Shown here piece by piece: positions 1 through 7,120 of a DNA stretch of 32,311 nucleotides. A program made the translations under genes and the position numbers. The notes beneath the pieces were generated by a model. The model searched no databases. It had not been told where the DNA came from and worked only from the letters and a program-made list of their open reading frames with translations. The DNA is from Crossiella sp. SN42. Lineage in GTDB: Bacteria; Actinomycetota; Actinomycetes; Mycobacteriales; Pseudonocardiaceae. Every line of letters starts with the position of its first letter. Within the stretch, counting starts at the first letter, position 1. Where the stretch lies: positions 1 to 32,311 of the forward strand of contig NZ_JAMHIV010000062.1 in NCBI RefSeq assembly GCF_023897065.1, written 5' to 3'.

Positions 1-129
1 GAACTCCCGTTGCCGCCCCGGGTCCGCGCCAACCTCGCGGTGCCCTCGCCGCTGGAACCCTGGCTGGAGCTGGCCTGGCAGCGGCACGGCATCCAGGTCC
101 GCGGCCCGGAGGTGGTTCGCTCGTGGTGA
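1..129 (+). CDS. C-terminal fragment of an unidentified protein
   Basis: Frame 1 is open from the window edge to TGA at 127-129, giving the last 42 residues of a protein whose start lies outside the window. The visible tail is rich in Pro, Trp and Leu and ends in GPEVVRSW. I do not recognise a domain in so short a piece. Its stop lies inside the start region of the downstream CHAT protease gene (GTG at 123, second GTG at 126), so the two are almost certainly one translationally coupled unit. In actinobacteria, genes in this position are often the regulatory or sensor partner of a CHAT protease, but that is inference from context only. Confidence 0.6.
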   Translation, partial: ELPLPPRVRANLAVPSPLEPWLELAWQRHGIQVRGPEVVRSW

Positions 130-1175
130 CCGTGCAACTGTCCTATGTGGACGCTGGTGAGCTCTACCTGACCTGGCGCTGGGAACACGACCCCGAACAC
201 CCCAGGGTCCTTGCCCTGCCCCGGGAACGGGTCACCCCGCCGCTGACCGCGCTGACCGAGGCCCTGCCCACGCCGCGTCCGGGCGAGTCCGCGCACCAGG
301 CCCTCACCCGTGCCCTCGCCGGTGGCGCGCTGACCGACCGGGACCGGGAGTGCGCGCTGGCCACCAACCTGGCCGCCGCGCTCATTCCCGCCCAACTTGC
401 CCGCGAGCTCGAAGCGGCCGGTGCGGGCCTGCACCTGCGGATCCAGCCCTCCCCGTCCACCGCCCAGGTGCCGTGGGAGGCGTTGCGGGTGGACCAGTCA
501 CAACGTCTGGTGCACCACGCGAAGGTCTCCCTGCTCACCCCGGCCACCGTGCGCAACGCGCCTGCCCGCCGGGTGTCCGCCCGGACCGGCCCGCTGGCCG
601 CGGTGGTCGATCCGCCCACCCCGCTCGGCCGGGTGCTGACCGAGGTCCCCGCGCCACTGGCCGCGCTCGATCCGCTGGACCGCGACTCCTTGCGGGCGGC
701 GCTGGCCGAGGCCGGCCGGTTCCTCTACGTCGGGCACGTGACCACCGCGGCGCACGCGCTGGAGGCCCGCCTGCACCTGGCGCAGGGCCCGCTCAGCGCC
801 GCGGACCTGCTGGGCTGGCGGATCCCGAACCGGGTGGCCCTGATCGCCTGCGAGAGCGGCGGCGACCACCGCTACGCCGAACCTTCCGGTCTGCTCGCCG
901 CCCTGGTGCACGGCGGGGCCGAGCAGGTCACCGCCACCCGCTGGGTGCTGCCCACGCACGCGGGCCTGACCCGGCTGTTCCCCGGTTTCCTTGCCCCTGC
1001 CGACGTCCTGGCCACGGCGGTGCTGGCCGTGCACGAGGCACACGCGGAGGCCGATCCCGTTGCCGCGCTGAACCGTTGGCAGCGCGCCGAGGCCGACCGC
1101 TGGGAGTCCACCGGCGCGCCCGCGCACACCCCGCTGGTGTGGGCGGCCTTCGGCACCGCCTACGCGCCCGGTTAG
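123..1175 (+). CDS. CHAT-domain caspase-like cysteine protease
   Basis: A 350-aa protein whose C-terminal two thirds match the CHAT (caspase HetF associated with TPRs) fold. Seen: the PWEAL strand motif at about residues 117-121, the catalytic His in FLYVGHV (His205), and the catalytic Cys in VALIACESGG (Cys243), followed by the EPSGLLAALVHGGA helix and a C-terminal WAAFGTAY strand. The His-Cys dyad is intact, so it is predicted to be an active cytoplasmic peptidase. There are no TPR repeats, transmembrane segments or signal peptide, so a separate partner presumably controls it. The start is GTG 123 or the adjacent GTG 126; both overlap the stop of the upstream gene. Its TAG stop interlocks with the stop of the convergent MerR gene. 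CHAT proteases act in bacterial conflict, cell-death and signalling systems; the substrate here is unknown. Confidence 0.85.
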   Translation: MVTVQLSYVDAGELYLTWRWEHDPEHPRVLALPRERVTPPLTALTEALPTPRPGESAHQALTRALAGGALTDRDRECALATNLAAALIPAQLARELEAAGAGLHLRIQPSPSTAQVPWEALRVDQSQRLVHHAKVSLLTPATVRNAPARRVSARTGPLAAVVDPPTPLGRVLTEVPAPLAALDPLDRDSLRAALAEAGRFLYVGHVTTAAHALEARLHLAQGPLSAADLLGWRIPNRVALIACESGGDHRYAEPSGLLAALVHGGAEQVTATRWVLPTHAGLTRLFPGFLAPADVLATAVLAVHEAHAEADPVAALNRWQRAEADRWESTGAPAHTPLVWAAFGTAYAPG

Positions 1176-1561
1176 AGCGGGATGGGGTGCCCGGAGCGGA
1201 AGTGCGCGCACTGCTCCGGCACGTCCTGCCGACAGGTCAGCAGGTGCCGCAGATAGGCGCCCGCCGCCTCCAGCTCCTGGATCTCCTTGTCCACCAACGC
1301 GATCCGCTCGACCACCGTGTCGTGCCAGTCGTGCGCGGCGGTGCGCCCGGCCAGCAGCACGCCGATCTCCTCCAGGGAAAGGCGGCCGACGAACCGCCAC
1401 TGCTTGATCAGCGCGATCCGGTAGAGCTGGGTGGCGTCGTAGCAGCGCTGGCCGCCGCGGCGTTGCGGGGTGATCAGGCCGCGGCGCTCCCAGTAGTGCA
1501 GCGTGGAGATCGGCAGGTCGAAGTGCGCGGCGGCGGTCCGGATCGAGCAGAGCTTGTCCAC
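1172..1561 (-). CDS. MerR-family transcriptional regulator
   Basis: A 129-aa regulator starting at GTG 1559-1561. The N-terminus carries the MerR winged HTH: SIRTAAAHFDLPISTLHYWE, then the wing with RGLITPQRRGGQRCY. A coiled dimerisation helix follows (VERIALVDKEIQELEAAGAYL), then a short effector region with LLTCRQDVPEQCAHF. Its two cysteines, seven residues apart, recall many small actinobacterial MerR proteins. The reading frame can be extended to TTG 1597, but a perfect 16-bp palindrome (1575-1590) that looks like its own operator would then lie inside the gene, and MerR proteins normally begin just before the HTH, so GTG 1561 is preferred. It diverges from the amidase cassette, which it probably controls. 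No Shine-Dalgarno is evident. The effector is unknown. Confidence 0.85.
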   Translation of the reverse strand: MDKLCSIRTAAAHFDLPISTLHYWERRGLITPQRRGGQRCYDATQLYRIALIKQWRFVGRLSLEEIGVLLAGRTAAHDWHDTVVERIALVDKEIQELEAAGAYLRHLLTCRQDVPEQCAHFRSGHPIPL

Positions 1562-1574
1562 CAGCCCATTTGAC

Positions 1575-1590
1575 CTCAACCCGGGTTGAG
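1575..1590. promoter_or_regulatory. Probable MerR operator in the divergent promoter region
   Basis: Perfect palindrome CTCAACCCGGGTTGAG, preceded by TTGACC (1570-1575) that could be a -35 element for the rightward amidase promoter. MerR regulators typically bind a palindrome lying in an over-long 19-20 bp spacer between -35 and -10, which fits this placement. The -10 (somewhere around 1595-1611) is not clear by eye. It lies between the MerR start and the amidase start. Confidence 0.65.
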
Positions 1591-1629
1591 CTTGCAAGGT
1601 AACCCTTACCTAACTCAGAGGGGGAACCT

Positions 1630-2958
1630 GTGCCCGACCCACTGTTGGCCGCGGCCGCCGCGCTGCGCGCCGGAGCGGTGACCAGCGAGGCGCTCACCGA
1701 GTCCGCCATCGCCGCCGCCGACCGCGATGACGCGCGGCTCGGCGTGTACCTGACCAGGCTCGACGACCAGGCGAGAGCAGCGGCGCGGCGGGCGGACCGG
1801 GAGCTGGCCAAGGGGCTGGACCGTGGTCCGCTGCACGGCATCCCGATCGGGATCAAGGACAACCTCGCGCTGGCCGGAGTGCCCACCACCGCGCAGAGCC
1901 TGGTGCTCGATCCCGGCTGGGGCGGCGGCCGGGACGCGCCGGTGGTGGCCCGGCTGCGGGCCGCGGGCGCGGTGCTCACCGGCACGACCACCATGATGGA
2001 GTTCGGCTGCGGCCTGCCCGAGGCCGGCAAACCCTTTCCGGTGCCGCGGAACCCGCACGATCCGGAGCGCTGGGCCGGTGGCTCCAGCTCCGGGTCGGCC
2101 AGCGGGGTGGTGGCCGGGATGTTCCTGGCCGGGATCGGCTCGGACACCGCGGGCAGCATCCGGATGCCCGCCGCGTTCTGCGGGATCACCGGACTGCTGC
2201 CCACCTATGGGCTGGTGCCGACCGCGGGCAGCATCCCGCTGAGCCCGAGCCTGGACCGGATCGGCCCGCTCGCGCACGGCGCGCTGGACTGCGCCGCGGT
2301 GCTCGCCGCCCTGACCCCGTTCACCATGCCCGAGCCCGCCGACGACCTGACCGGACTGCGGATCGGCGCGGTGCGCGAACACCACTTCCCGGCGCACGGC
2401 GATCCCGCGGTGGCACCGGCTTTCGACGCCGCGCTGGACGTGCTGGCCGGGCTCGGCGCGGCGGTGACCGAGGTGCGGCTGCCGTACTGGCGGGAGACGA
2501 TCACCGCCACGCTGGTCACCGCGGACTGCGAGGGCCTGGCCTACCACCGCGCCACCCTGGCCGAGCGCTGGTCGGACTACACCGTGGCCGCCCGCGGGCT
2601 GCTGGCTGCTGGCGCGCTGGTCTCGGGCGCGGATTACGTTGCGGCGCAACGGGTTCGCCGGGTGGCGCGGGCGGCGGTGGCCGAGCTGTTCGCCGAGGTC
2701 GACATCATCGCCTGCCCGACCGCCTCGACCGGCGCGCCGCCGTTCGAGGCGCTGGCCACCCCGGCCGGGCACCAGGACAACGAGGGCCTGTTCGGGCTGC
2801 TGCACACGCCGTACTGGAACGCGGTGGGCAACCCGGTGCTCGCGCTGCCCATGGGGCACACCGCGGACGGCCTGCCGCTCTCCCTCCAGCTGGCCGGGCC
2901 GGATCACGGCGAGCAGGTGCTGCTCCGGGTCGGCGCGGCCTTCCAGGAGCAGGCATGA
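1630..2958 (+). CDS. Amidase signature-family amidohydrolase
   Basis: A 442-aa enzyme of the amidase signature (AS) family, which hydrolyses carboxamides to acid and ammonia or amine. The Ser-cisSer-Lys triad is intact: Lys76 in GIPIGIKDN, cis-Ser152 in the AS signature GGSSSGSASGV, and nucleophile Ser176 in GSDTAGSIRMPAAFCG. The spacing between these residues matches FAAH and GatA. The length is normal for a stand-alone AS enzyme, and there is no signal peptide, so it is cytoplasmic. The start is GTG 1630 with the strong ribosome site AGAGGGGGA at 1617-1625. The stop overlaps the next gene by ATGA. The pairing with a 55-aa AtzG-like protein resembles AtzE-AtzG, the 1-carboxybiuret hydrolase heterocomplex, rather than GatCAB, since gatB is absent. 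The substrate cannot be read from sequence. Confidence 0.88.
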   Translation: MPDPLLAAAAALRAGAVTSEALTESAIAAADRDDARLGVYLTRLDDQARAAARRADRELAKGLDRGPLHGIPIGIKDNLALAGVPTTAQSLVLDPGWGGGRDAPVVARLRAAGAVLTGTTTMMEFGCGLPEAGKPFPVPRNPHDPERWAGGSSSGSASGVVAGMFLAGIGSDTAGSIRMPAAFCGITGLLPTYGLVPTAGSIPLSPSLDRIGPLAHGALDCAAVLAALTPFTMPEPADDLTGLRIGAVREHHFPAHGDPAVAPAFDAALDVLAGLGAAVTEVRLPYWRETITATLVTADCEGLAYHRATLAERWSDYTVAARGLLAAGALVSGADYVAAQRVRRVARAAVAELFAEVDIIACPTASTGAPPFEALATPAGHQDNEGLFGLLHTPYWNAVGNPVLALPMGHTADGLPLSLQLAGPDHGEQVLLRVGAAFQEQA

Positions 2959-3122
2959 CCGCCGATCCGGGCGCGCTGGTGCGCGCCGCGCTGGCCGCCG
3001 CCGGCCTGCCCGCACAGGGAGCCGAGCTGGACGGCCTGATCACGACCTATCCCGCCTACCGGGCCGCGGTGGACGCGCTGTACGCGGTGCCCGGCCCGGA
3101 CTTCGAGGACACCGTCCAATGA
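2955..3122 (+). CDS. Small AtzG-like (DUF4089-type) amidase partner
   Basis: A 55-aa ORF joined to its neighbours by ATGA overlaps on both sides (amidase stop 2956-2958; MFS start 3119). It has a good ribosome site, AGGAG at 2945-2949, 5 nt before the ATG. The sequence is predicted to be two helices: ALVRAALAAAGLPAQGAELD, then a PAYRAAVDALYAVP segment, ending in FEDTVQ. Size, position and this helix pattern match small AtzG/DUF4089 proteins, which have a GatC-like fold and stabilise their AS-family amidase. That family assignment is from pattern and context, not from a search. It is easily missed by gene callers because of its length. Confidence 0.72.
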   Translation: MTADPGALVRAALAAAGLPAQGAELDGLITTYPAYRAAVDALYAVPGPDFEDTVQ

Positions 3123-4546
3123 GGACAGACAAGCTGATCCTGTTGCTGGCCTGCGCCTGCGCGTTCATGGTGATCATGGATGCCACCATCGTCTCGGTGG
3201 CACTGCCCGACATCGGCGGCGCGCTGGGCTTTCCCGCCGAGTCGCTGCCCTGGGTGGTCAACGCCTACACCCTGGCCTTCGCCGGGTTCCTGTTGCTGGG
3301 CGGGCGGTGCGCGGACACCTTCGGCCAGCGGCGGATCCTGCTGCTCAGCCTCGGCCTGTTCACCCTGGCCCGCACCCTCGGTGGCCTGGCCACCGGGCCG
3401 GGGCTGCTGCTGGCCGCGCGGGCCGCGCAGGGACTCGGCGGCGCGCTGCTGATGCCGGTCACGCTGTCCCTGCTCACCACCACGTTCACCGATCCGGACC
3501 GGCGGACCAGGGCGCTGGCCACCTGGAGCTCGGTCGGCGCGGTCGGCGCGGCCAGCGGTCCGGTGGTCGGCGGGCTGCTCACCGAGGCGCTGAGCTGGCG
3601 CTGGGTGTTCTTCGTGACGGTGCCGATCGGGGTGGCCGCGATGGTGCTGGCGGCCCGGATTCTGCCGCCACGGGACCGGGCCGACTCCCCTGCCCGCCTG
3701 GACACCGTGGGCGCGGTGCTGGCCACGGCCGGGCTGGTGGGCGTGGTGTACGCGGTGATGGGCTCGGCCCAGGCCGGACTGGCCAGCCCCTCGGTGTTCG
3801 GGCCGCTGCTCGGCGGAGTCCTGCTGCTGGCGGTGTTCCTGGTGCACCAGGCGCGGTGGGCGGCCGATCCGCTGGTGCCGCTCGGCGTGTTCCGGCTGGG
3901 TTCAGTGGCCGCGGCGAACGGGGTGATGTTCCTGCTGGGCCTGGGTTTCTTCGCCAGCCCGGTCCTGGTCTCGCTGTACTTGCAGTACGTTTCCGGCGCC
4001 ACCCCAATGGAAGCGGGCCTCGGCTACCTGCCGATCGGGGTGGCGATGTACCTCGGCGCTCGGGCGGCTGGATGGCTCACCGTGCGCTGGGGCGCGCGCC
4101 GGGCGACCGTGCTGTGCTGCCTGGTCGGCGCGGCCGGATTCCTTGCCACCGGGGCACTTCTGGGCGTGGACCAGCCCTACCTGATCGCGGTCGCGGTGCC
4201 GGGCGCGGTGCTCGGGCTGGGCAGCGCGGCGGCGTTCACCCCGATCACGGTGGCGGCCACCGCGGGCCTGCCTCCGCACCACAACGGGCTGGCCGCCGGA
4301 CTGCTCAACGCGATCCGGCAGACCAGCGGCGCGATCGGCCTCGCGGTGCTGAGCACGGTGTCCGCCACGGTCAGCGGCGGCCAGGCCACTCGCCCCGCGC
4401 TGGCCGCGGGGTACTCGGCGGCCTTCCTGCTCTCGGCCGCCTTCCTGGTCGCCGCGGCCGGGCTGGCCGCCTTCGCCCTGCGTACCCGGGACGCGTGTAC
4501 GGTGTACACATGGGGACGGCGGACCGGATCGCGGCAGCGGCGCTGA
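3119..4546 (+). CDS. MFS drug-type exporter (DHA2/EmrB-QacA class)
   Basis: A 475-aa integral membrane protein of the major facilitator superfamily, DHA2 (14-helix) type. Seen: the helix-1 motif DATIVSVALPDIGGALG, the loop 2-3 motif LLGGRCADTFGQRR (motif A), the motif-C-like stretch GAASGPVVGGLLTEALSWRW at the end of helix 5, and many further hydrophobic helices. Such proteins export small lipophilic molecules by proton antiport. The start ATG 3119 overlaps the previous stop (ATGA). The last 12 codons run through the TetR operator and into the tetR-like gene, so the C-terminus (CTVYTWGRRTGSRQRR) is probably unconstrained at the protein level. Its place after an amidase suggests export of the amidase substrate or product, or of a toxic amide. 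Confidence 0.87.
   Translation: MRTDKLILLLACACAFMVIMDATIVSVALPDIGGALGFPAESLPWVVNAYTLAFAGFLLLGGRCADTFGQRRILLLSLGLFTLARTLGGLATGPGLLLAARAAQGLGGALLMPVTLSLLTTTFTDPDRRTRALATWSSVGAVGAASGPVVGGLLTEALSWRWVFFVTVPIGVAAMVLAARILPPRDRADSPARLDTVGAVLATAGLVGVVYAVMGSAQAGLASPSVFGPLLGGVLLLAVFLVHQARWAADPLVPLGVFRLGSVAAANGVMFLLGLGFFASPVLVSLYLQYVSGATPMEAGLGYLPIGVAMYLGARAAGWLTVRWGARRATVLCCLVGAAGFLATGALLGVDQPYLIAVAVPGAVLGLGSAAAFTPITVAATAGLPPHHNGLAAGLLNAIRQTSGAIGLAVLSTVSATVSGGQATRPALAAGYSAAFLLSAAFLVAAAGLAAFALRTRDACTVYTWGRRTGSRQRR
4495..4509. promoter_or_regulatory. Probable TetR operator overlapping the regulator's start
   Basis: Perfect 15-bp inverted repeat GTGTAC-GGT-GTACAC ending at the base before the ATG of the TetR gene (4510), inside the 3' end of the MFS gene. 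TetR proteins bind such short palindromes, and location at the regulator's own start implies autorepression. With the start codon directly after the repeat, a transcript starting here would be leaderless or nearly so. Confidence 0.72.
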
Positions 4547-5082
4547 CGATCTTGCTGGCAGAGGGCGCGCAGGCGGTGACCATGCGGCGGGTGGCCGCGG
4601 CCGCCGGGGTCACCACGATGGCCAGCTACCGGCACTTCCCCAGCCGGGAGGCCTTGCTGCGCACCGTGGTGGACGCCGCGGTCGCCGAGGTCACCGCGAC
4701 CTGGGGACGGCGCCAGCCGGACGGGACCTTCGAGCAGCGAGTGGACGGCCTGGCCAATGACTTCCTGGACTTCGCGCTGGGCCAGCCGAACCTGTACACC
4801 TTCGTGATCACCGAGCGGCGGGACGGGGTGCGGCAGTTTCCCGCCGACTTCCAGGCGGGCGACTCGCCGACCTTCAGCCCGATGCTCCAGGCGGTGACCG
4901 AGGCCATCCGCGACGGCCTGCTGCGCGAGGGTGATCCGCTGGAGGTCACCCTGGCCCTGACCACCCCGGTGCTGGGACTTTTGCAGCTCTACCACGGCGG
5001 CCGCATCGCACTGTCCGAAGTGGACTTCCGCGCGCTGTGCAAGCGCACGACCGAGAGGGTGCTCGATGGCCTCCGCACGTGA
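4510..5082 (+). CDS. TetR/AcrR-family repressor
   Basis: A 190-aa regulator. The N-terminal HTH is clear: RIAAAALTILLAEGAQAVTM, then RRVAAAAGVTTMASYRHFPS with the usual YRHFPSREALL recognition-helix end. The ligand-binding domain after about residue 60 is typical TetR C-terminal helices, with no motif I can tie to a ligand. ATG 4510 sits directly after a perfect palindrome, so it is probably autoregulated. It overlaps the MFS gene by 37 nt and the Lnt-like gene by 17 nt, so it is embedded in the cassette. There is no ribosome site upstream, consistent with leaderless expression from its own promoter. It probably controls the exporter and/or the downstream membrane protein. Confidence 0.87.
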   Translation: MGTADRIAAAALTILLAEGAQAVTMRRVAAAAGVTTMASYRHFPSREALLRTVVDAAVAEVTATWGRRQPDGTFEQRVDGLANDFLDFALGQPNLYTFVITERRDGVRQFPADFQAGDSPTFSPMLQAVTEAIRDGLLREGDPLEVTLALTTPVLGLLQLYHGGRIALSEVDFRALCKRTTERVLDGLRT

Positions 5083-6469
5083 CCGCGTGCTCGCCGTGGC
5101 CGCGTCCGGGGTGCTGTTCTACTTCGGCACCGGCATGTCCCCGGTCCCCGCGCTGACCTGGCTGGCCCCGTTGCCGGTGCTGCTGCTGGCCTCCCGGGTC
5201 CCGGCCTGGACCGCCGCCGGGGCCGGGTTCCTGGCCTACCTGGCGGGCACGGCGAACGCCTGGGAGTTCCAGCTGCGCTCGCACGACACCCCGATGTGGC
5301 CGGTCGGGCTGGTGATCAACGTGGGCATGTCGCTGGTGTTCGCGCTGGCGGTGTGGGGTTTCCACTGGCAGGCGGTGCGCGGGCGGGTGCTGCTGGCCGC
5401 GCTGACCGCGCCCGCGCTGTGGACCGGGACGGTGTGCCTGGTGTCGGTGGCCAACCCGATGGGGATCATGGGGACGCTGGCCAACGACCTCGGCGATGTG
5501 CCGCTGGTGTTGCAGACCGCGGCGGTGACCGGGATGTGGGGCGTGGAGTTCCTGGTGCTGCTGGCGCCCGCGACGATCGCGGCGGTGCTGGCACCCCGGG
5601 CGCTCGGATCGGGCCTGGCCGCGCGGGTGTGGACTGGCGTGGTCGCGGTCGGCCTGCTCGGCGCGGCGCTGGGCGCGGGCGCGGTGCGGCTGGCGGAGTC
5701 CGGCGGCCCGGTCCAGCGGGTGGCCGCGATCTCGACCAACCAGCGGATGTGGGCCCCCGACCTGGCCACCCCCGCCGGTCGCGACCTGGTCGCCGCCTAC
5801 GCCGAGCGGATCGCCGCGCTGCCGGCCGGAGTCCGCGCCGTAGTGCTGCCCGAGGGGTCCTTCGGCGCGCACGAGGCCCGGCCCGCCGCGCTGTTCGACC
5901 CGATGCGCCGCCTGGCCAAGGACCGCGCGCTGGACATCGTGGTCGGCCACATGCGCTGGGACGGCGCGACCAAGTACAACTACGCCGCCTTGTTCCCGGC
6001 TGACGGCGGCGAGCCCGTCTCCTACCTCAAGCACCACAACCCGGCAGGCGTGTCGGGCACCGAACTCCTCCTCCGGGACCGGGCAGGCGTGGTGATCTGC
6101 GGGGATGTCAACCACTCCGCCCCGGTCAGCGAGTACGCGGCCGCGGGCGCCGGCCTGCTGCTGGCACCGGCCGCCGACGAGGTCGACAACGGCTGGCAGC
6201 ACAGCCGGATGATGGTGATCCGCGGGGTCGAGCACGGCCAGGCCACGGTGTGGGCGGCGCGGACCGGCACGCTGACGATTGCCGACGGGTACGGGCGGGT
6301 GCTGGCCGAGGCGCGCACCGACCGGCCGGAGCCGTTCGCGACCGTGGTCGCCGAGCTGCCTACCGGGCCGGGCGGCACGCTGTACACCCGGTTCGGTGAC
6401 TGGTTCGGCTGGTTGTGCCTCGTGCTGGGCGTCGGCGGGCTGTTCCTTCGCGTCCGACGTGGTGACTGA
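5066..6469 (+). CDS. Apolipoprotein N-acyltransferase-like membrane protein (nitrilase fold)
   Basis: A 467-aa protein with six or so N-terminal hydrophobic helices (residues about 8-205), a carbon-nitrogen-hydrolase domain (about 215-435) and a C-terminal helix. This is the architecture of Lnt, which adds the third acyl chain to lipoproteins in the membrane. The nitrilase triad is visible: Glu263 in VVLPEGSFG, Lys322 in SYLKHHNPAG and Cys345 in VVICGDVNH. The usual ICYE after the cysteine reads ICGDV, so the active-site surroundings diverge and another acyl acceptor or an amide substrate is possible. It overlaps the TetR gene by 17 nt and is followed within 2 nt by a terminator, so it ends the cassette. 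Whether it is a housekeeping Lnt or a specialised paralogue cannot be decided here; its linkage to TetR and an exporter favours the latter. Confidence 0.75.
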   Translation: MASARDRVLAVAASGVLFYFGTGMSPVPALTWLAPLPVLLLASRVPAWTAAGAGFLAYLAGTANAWEFQLRSHDTPMWPVGLVINVGMSLVFALAVWGFHWQAVRGRVLLAALTAPALWTGTVCLVSVANPMGIMGTLANDLGDVPLVLQTAAVTGMWGVEFLVLLAPATIAAVLAPRALGSGLAARVWTGVVAVGLLGAALGAGAVRLAESGGPVQRVAAISTNQRMWAPDLATPAGRDLVAAYAERIAALPAGVRAVVLPEGSFGAHEARPAALFDPMRRLAKDRALDIVVGHMRWDGATKYNYAALFPADGGEPVSYLKHHNPAGVSGTELLLRDRAGVVICGDVNHSAPVSEYAAAGAGLLLAPAADEVDNGWQHSRMMVIRGVEHGQATVWAARTGTLTIADGYGRVLAEARTDRPEPFATVVAELPTGPGGTLYTRFGDWFGWLCLVLGVGGLFLRVRRGD

Positions 6470-6470
6470 T

Positions 6471-6494
6471 CGCGCCGGGGCGTTTACCGGCGCG
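6471..6494 (+). terminator. Intrinsic hairpin terminator after the amidase cassette
   Basis: Stem CGCGCCGG / CCGGCGCG (8 bp) with an 8-nt loop, starting one base after the stop of the Lnt-like gene. There is no T tract, as is usual in actinobacteria. Confidence 0.6.
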
Positions 6495-6541
6495 CGGCGG
6501 GGGTAGACCGGGGCGACCTACGCACTCACAAGGGAGCCCTG

Positions 6542-6985
6542 ATGTCTTCCACCGCAACGCTTCGGCGCACCCCAGTTCAGACTGCCGCGCTCGTGGTCGG
6601 CGTGGTGTTCCTGCTCGTGGGCATCGCCGGGTTCATCCCGGGGCTGACGACCAACATCGACTCGCTCACCTTCGCCGGGCACCACTCCGGGGCCCTGCTG
6701 ATGGGCGTCTTCGCCGTCTCCGTGCTGCACAACCTGGTGCACCTGGCCTTCGGCGTCGCCGCGCTGGTCTTCGCCCGCACCACCAGGGGCGCGGCGCTGT
6801 ACCTGGTCGGCGGCGGGCTGGTGTACCTGCTGCTGTGGTTCTACGGACTGGTGATCGACCACAACGGCCCGGCGAACTTCGTGCCGGTCAACGACGCGGA
6901 CAACTGGCTGCACCTGGTGCTGGCCCTCGGGATGGTCGGGCTGGGCTTCGGCCTCGGCAGCCGGGTGCTACGCGAAACCCGGTAA
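6542..6985 (+). CDS. DUF4383 family membrane protein
   Basis: A 147-aa protein with four predicted transmembrane helices, matching DUF4383: LVVGVVFLLVGIAGFIPGL, then HHSGALLMGVFAVSVLHNLV, HLAFGVAALVFAR, YLVGGGLVYLLLWFYGL, and the conserved NFVPVNDADNWLH before the last helix. The function of the family is unknown. The ribosome site AAGGGAG (6530-6536) is about 6 nt before the ATG. It stands alone between a terminator and the GH31 gene, and no partner is implied by context. Confidence 0.85.
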   Translation: MSSTATLRRTPVQTAALVVGVVFLLVGIAGFIPGLTTNIDSLTFAGHHSGALLMGVFAVSVLHNLVHLAFGVAALVFARTTRGAALYLVGGGLVYLLLWFYGLVIDHNGPANFVPVNDADNWLHLVLALGMVGLGFGLGSRVLRETR

Positions 6986-7120
6986 ACACCGAAATTCAAC
7001 TGAAAAACCCCTGACCCGTACTTCCCGGTAGCGTCTTTCCACGGGGTTGCGCGAATATGTACCGTCGGCGGCACTTTGAAGCATGTTCGCGCACACCCTC
7101 ATCCCCGCCGGGAGTACGAC

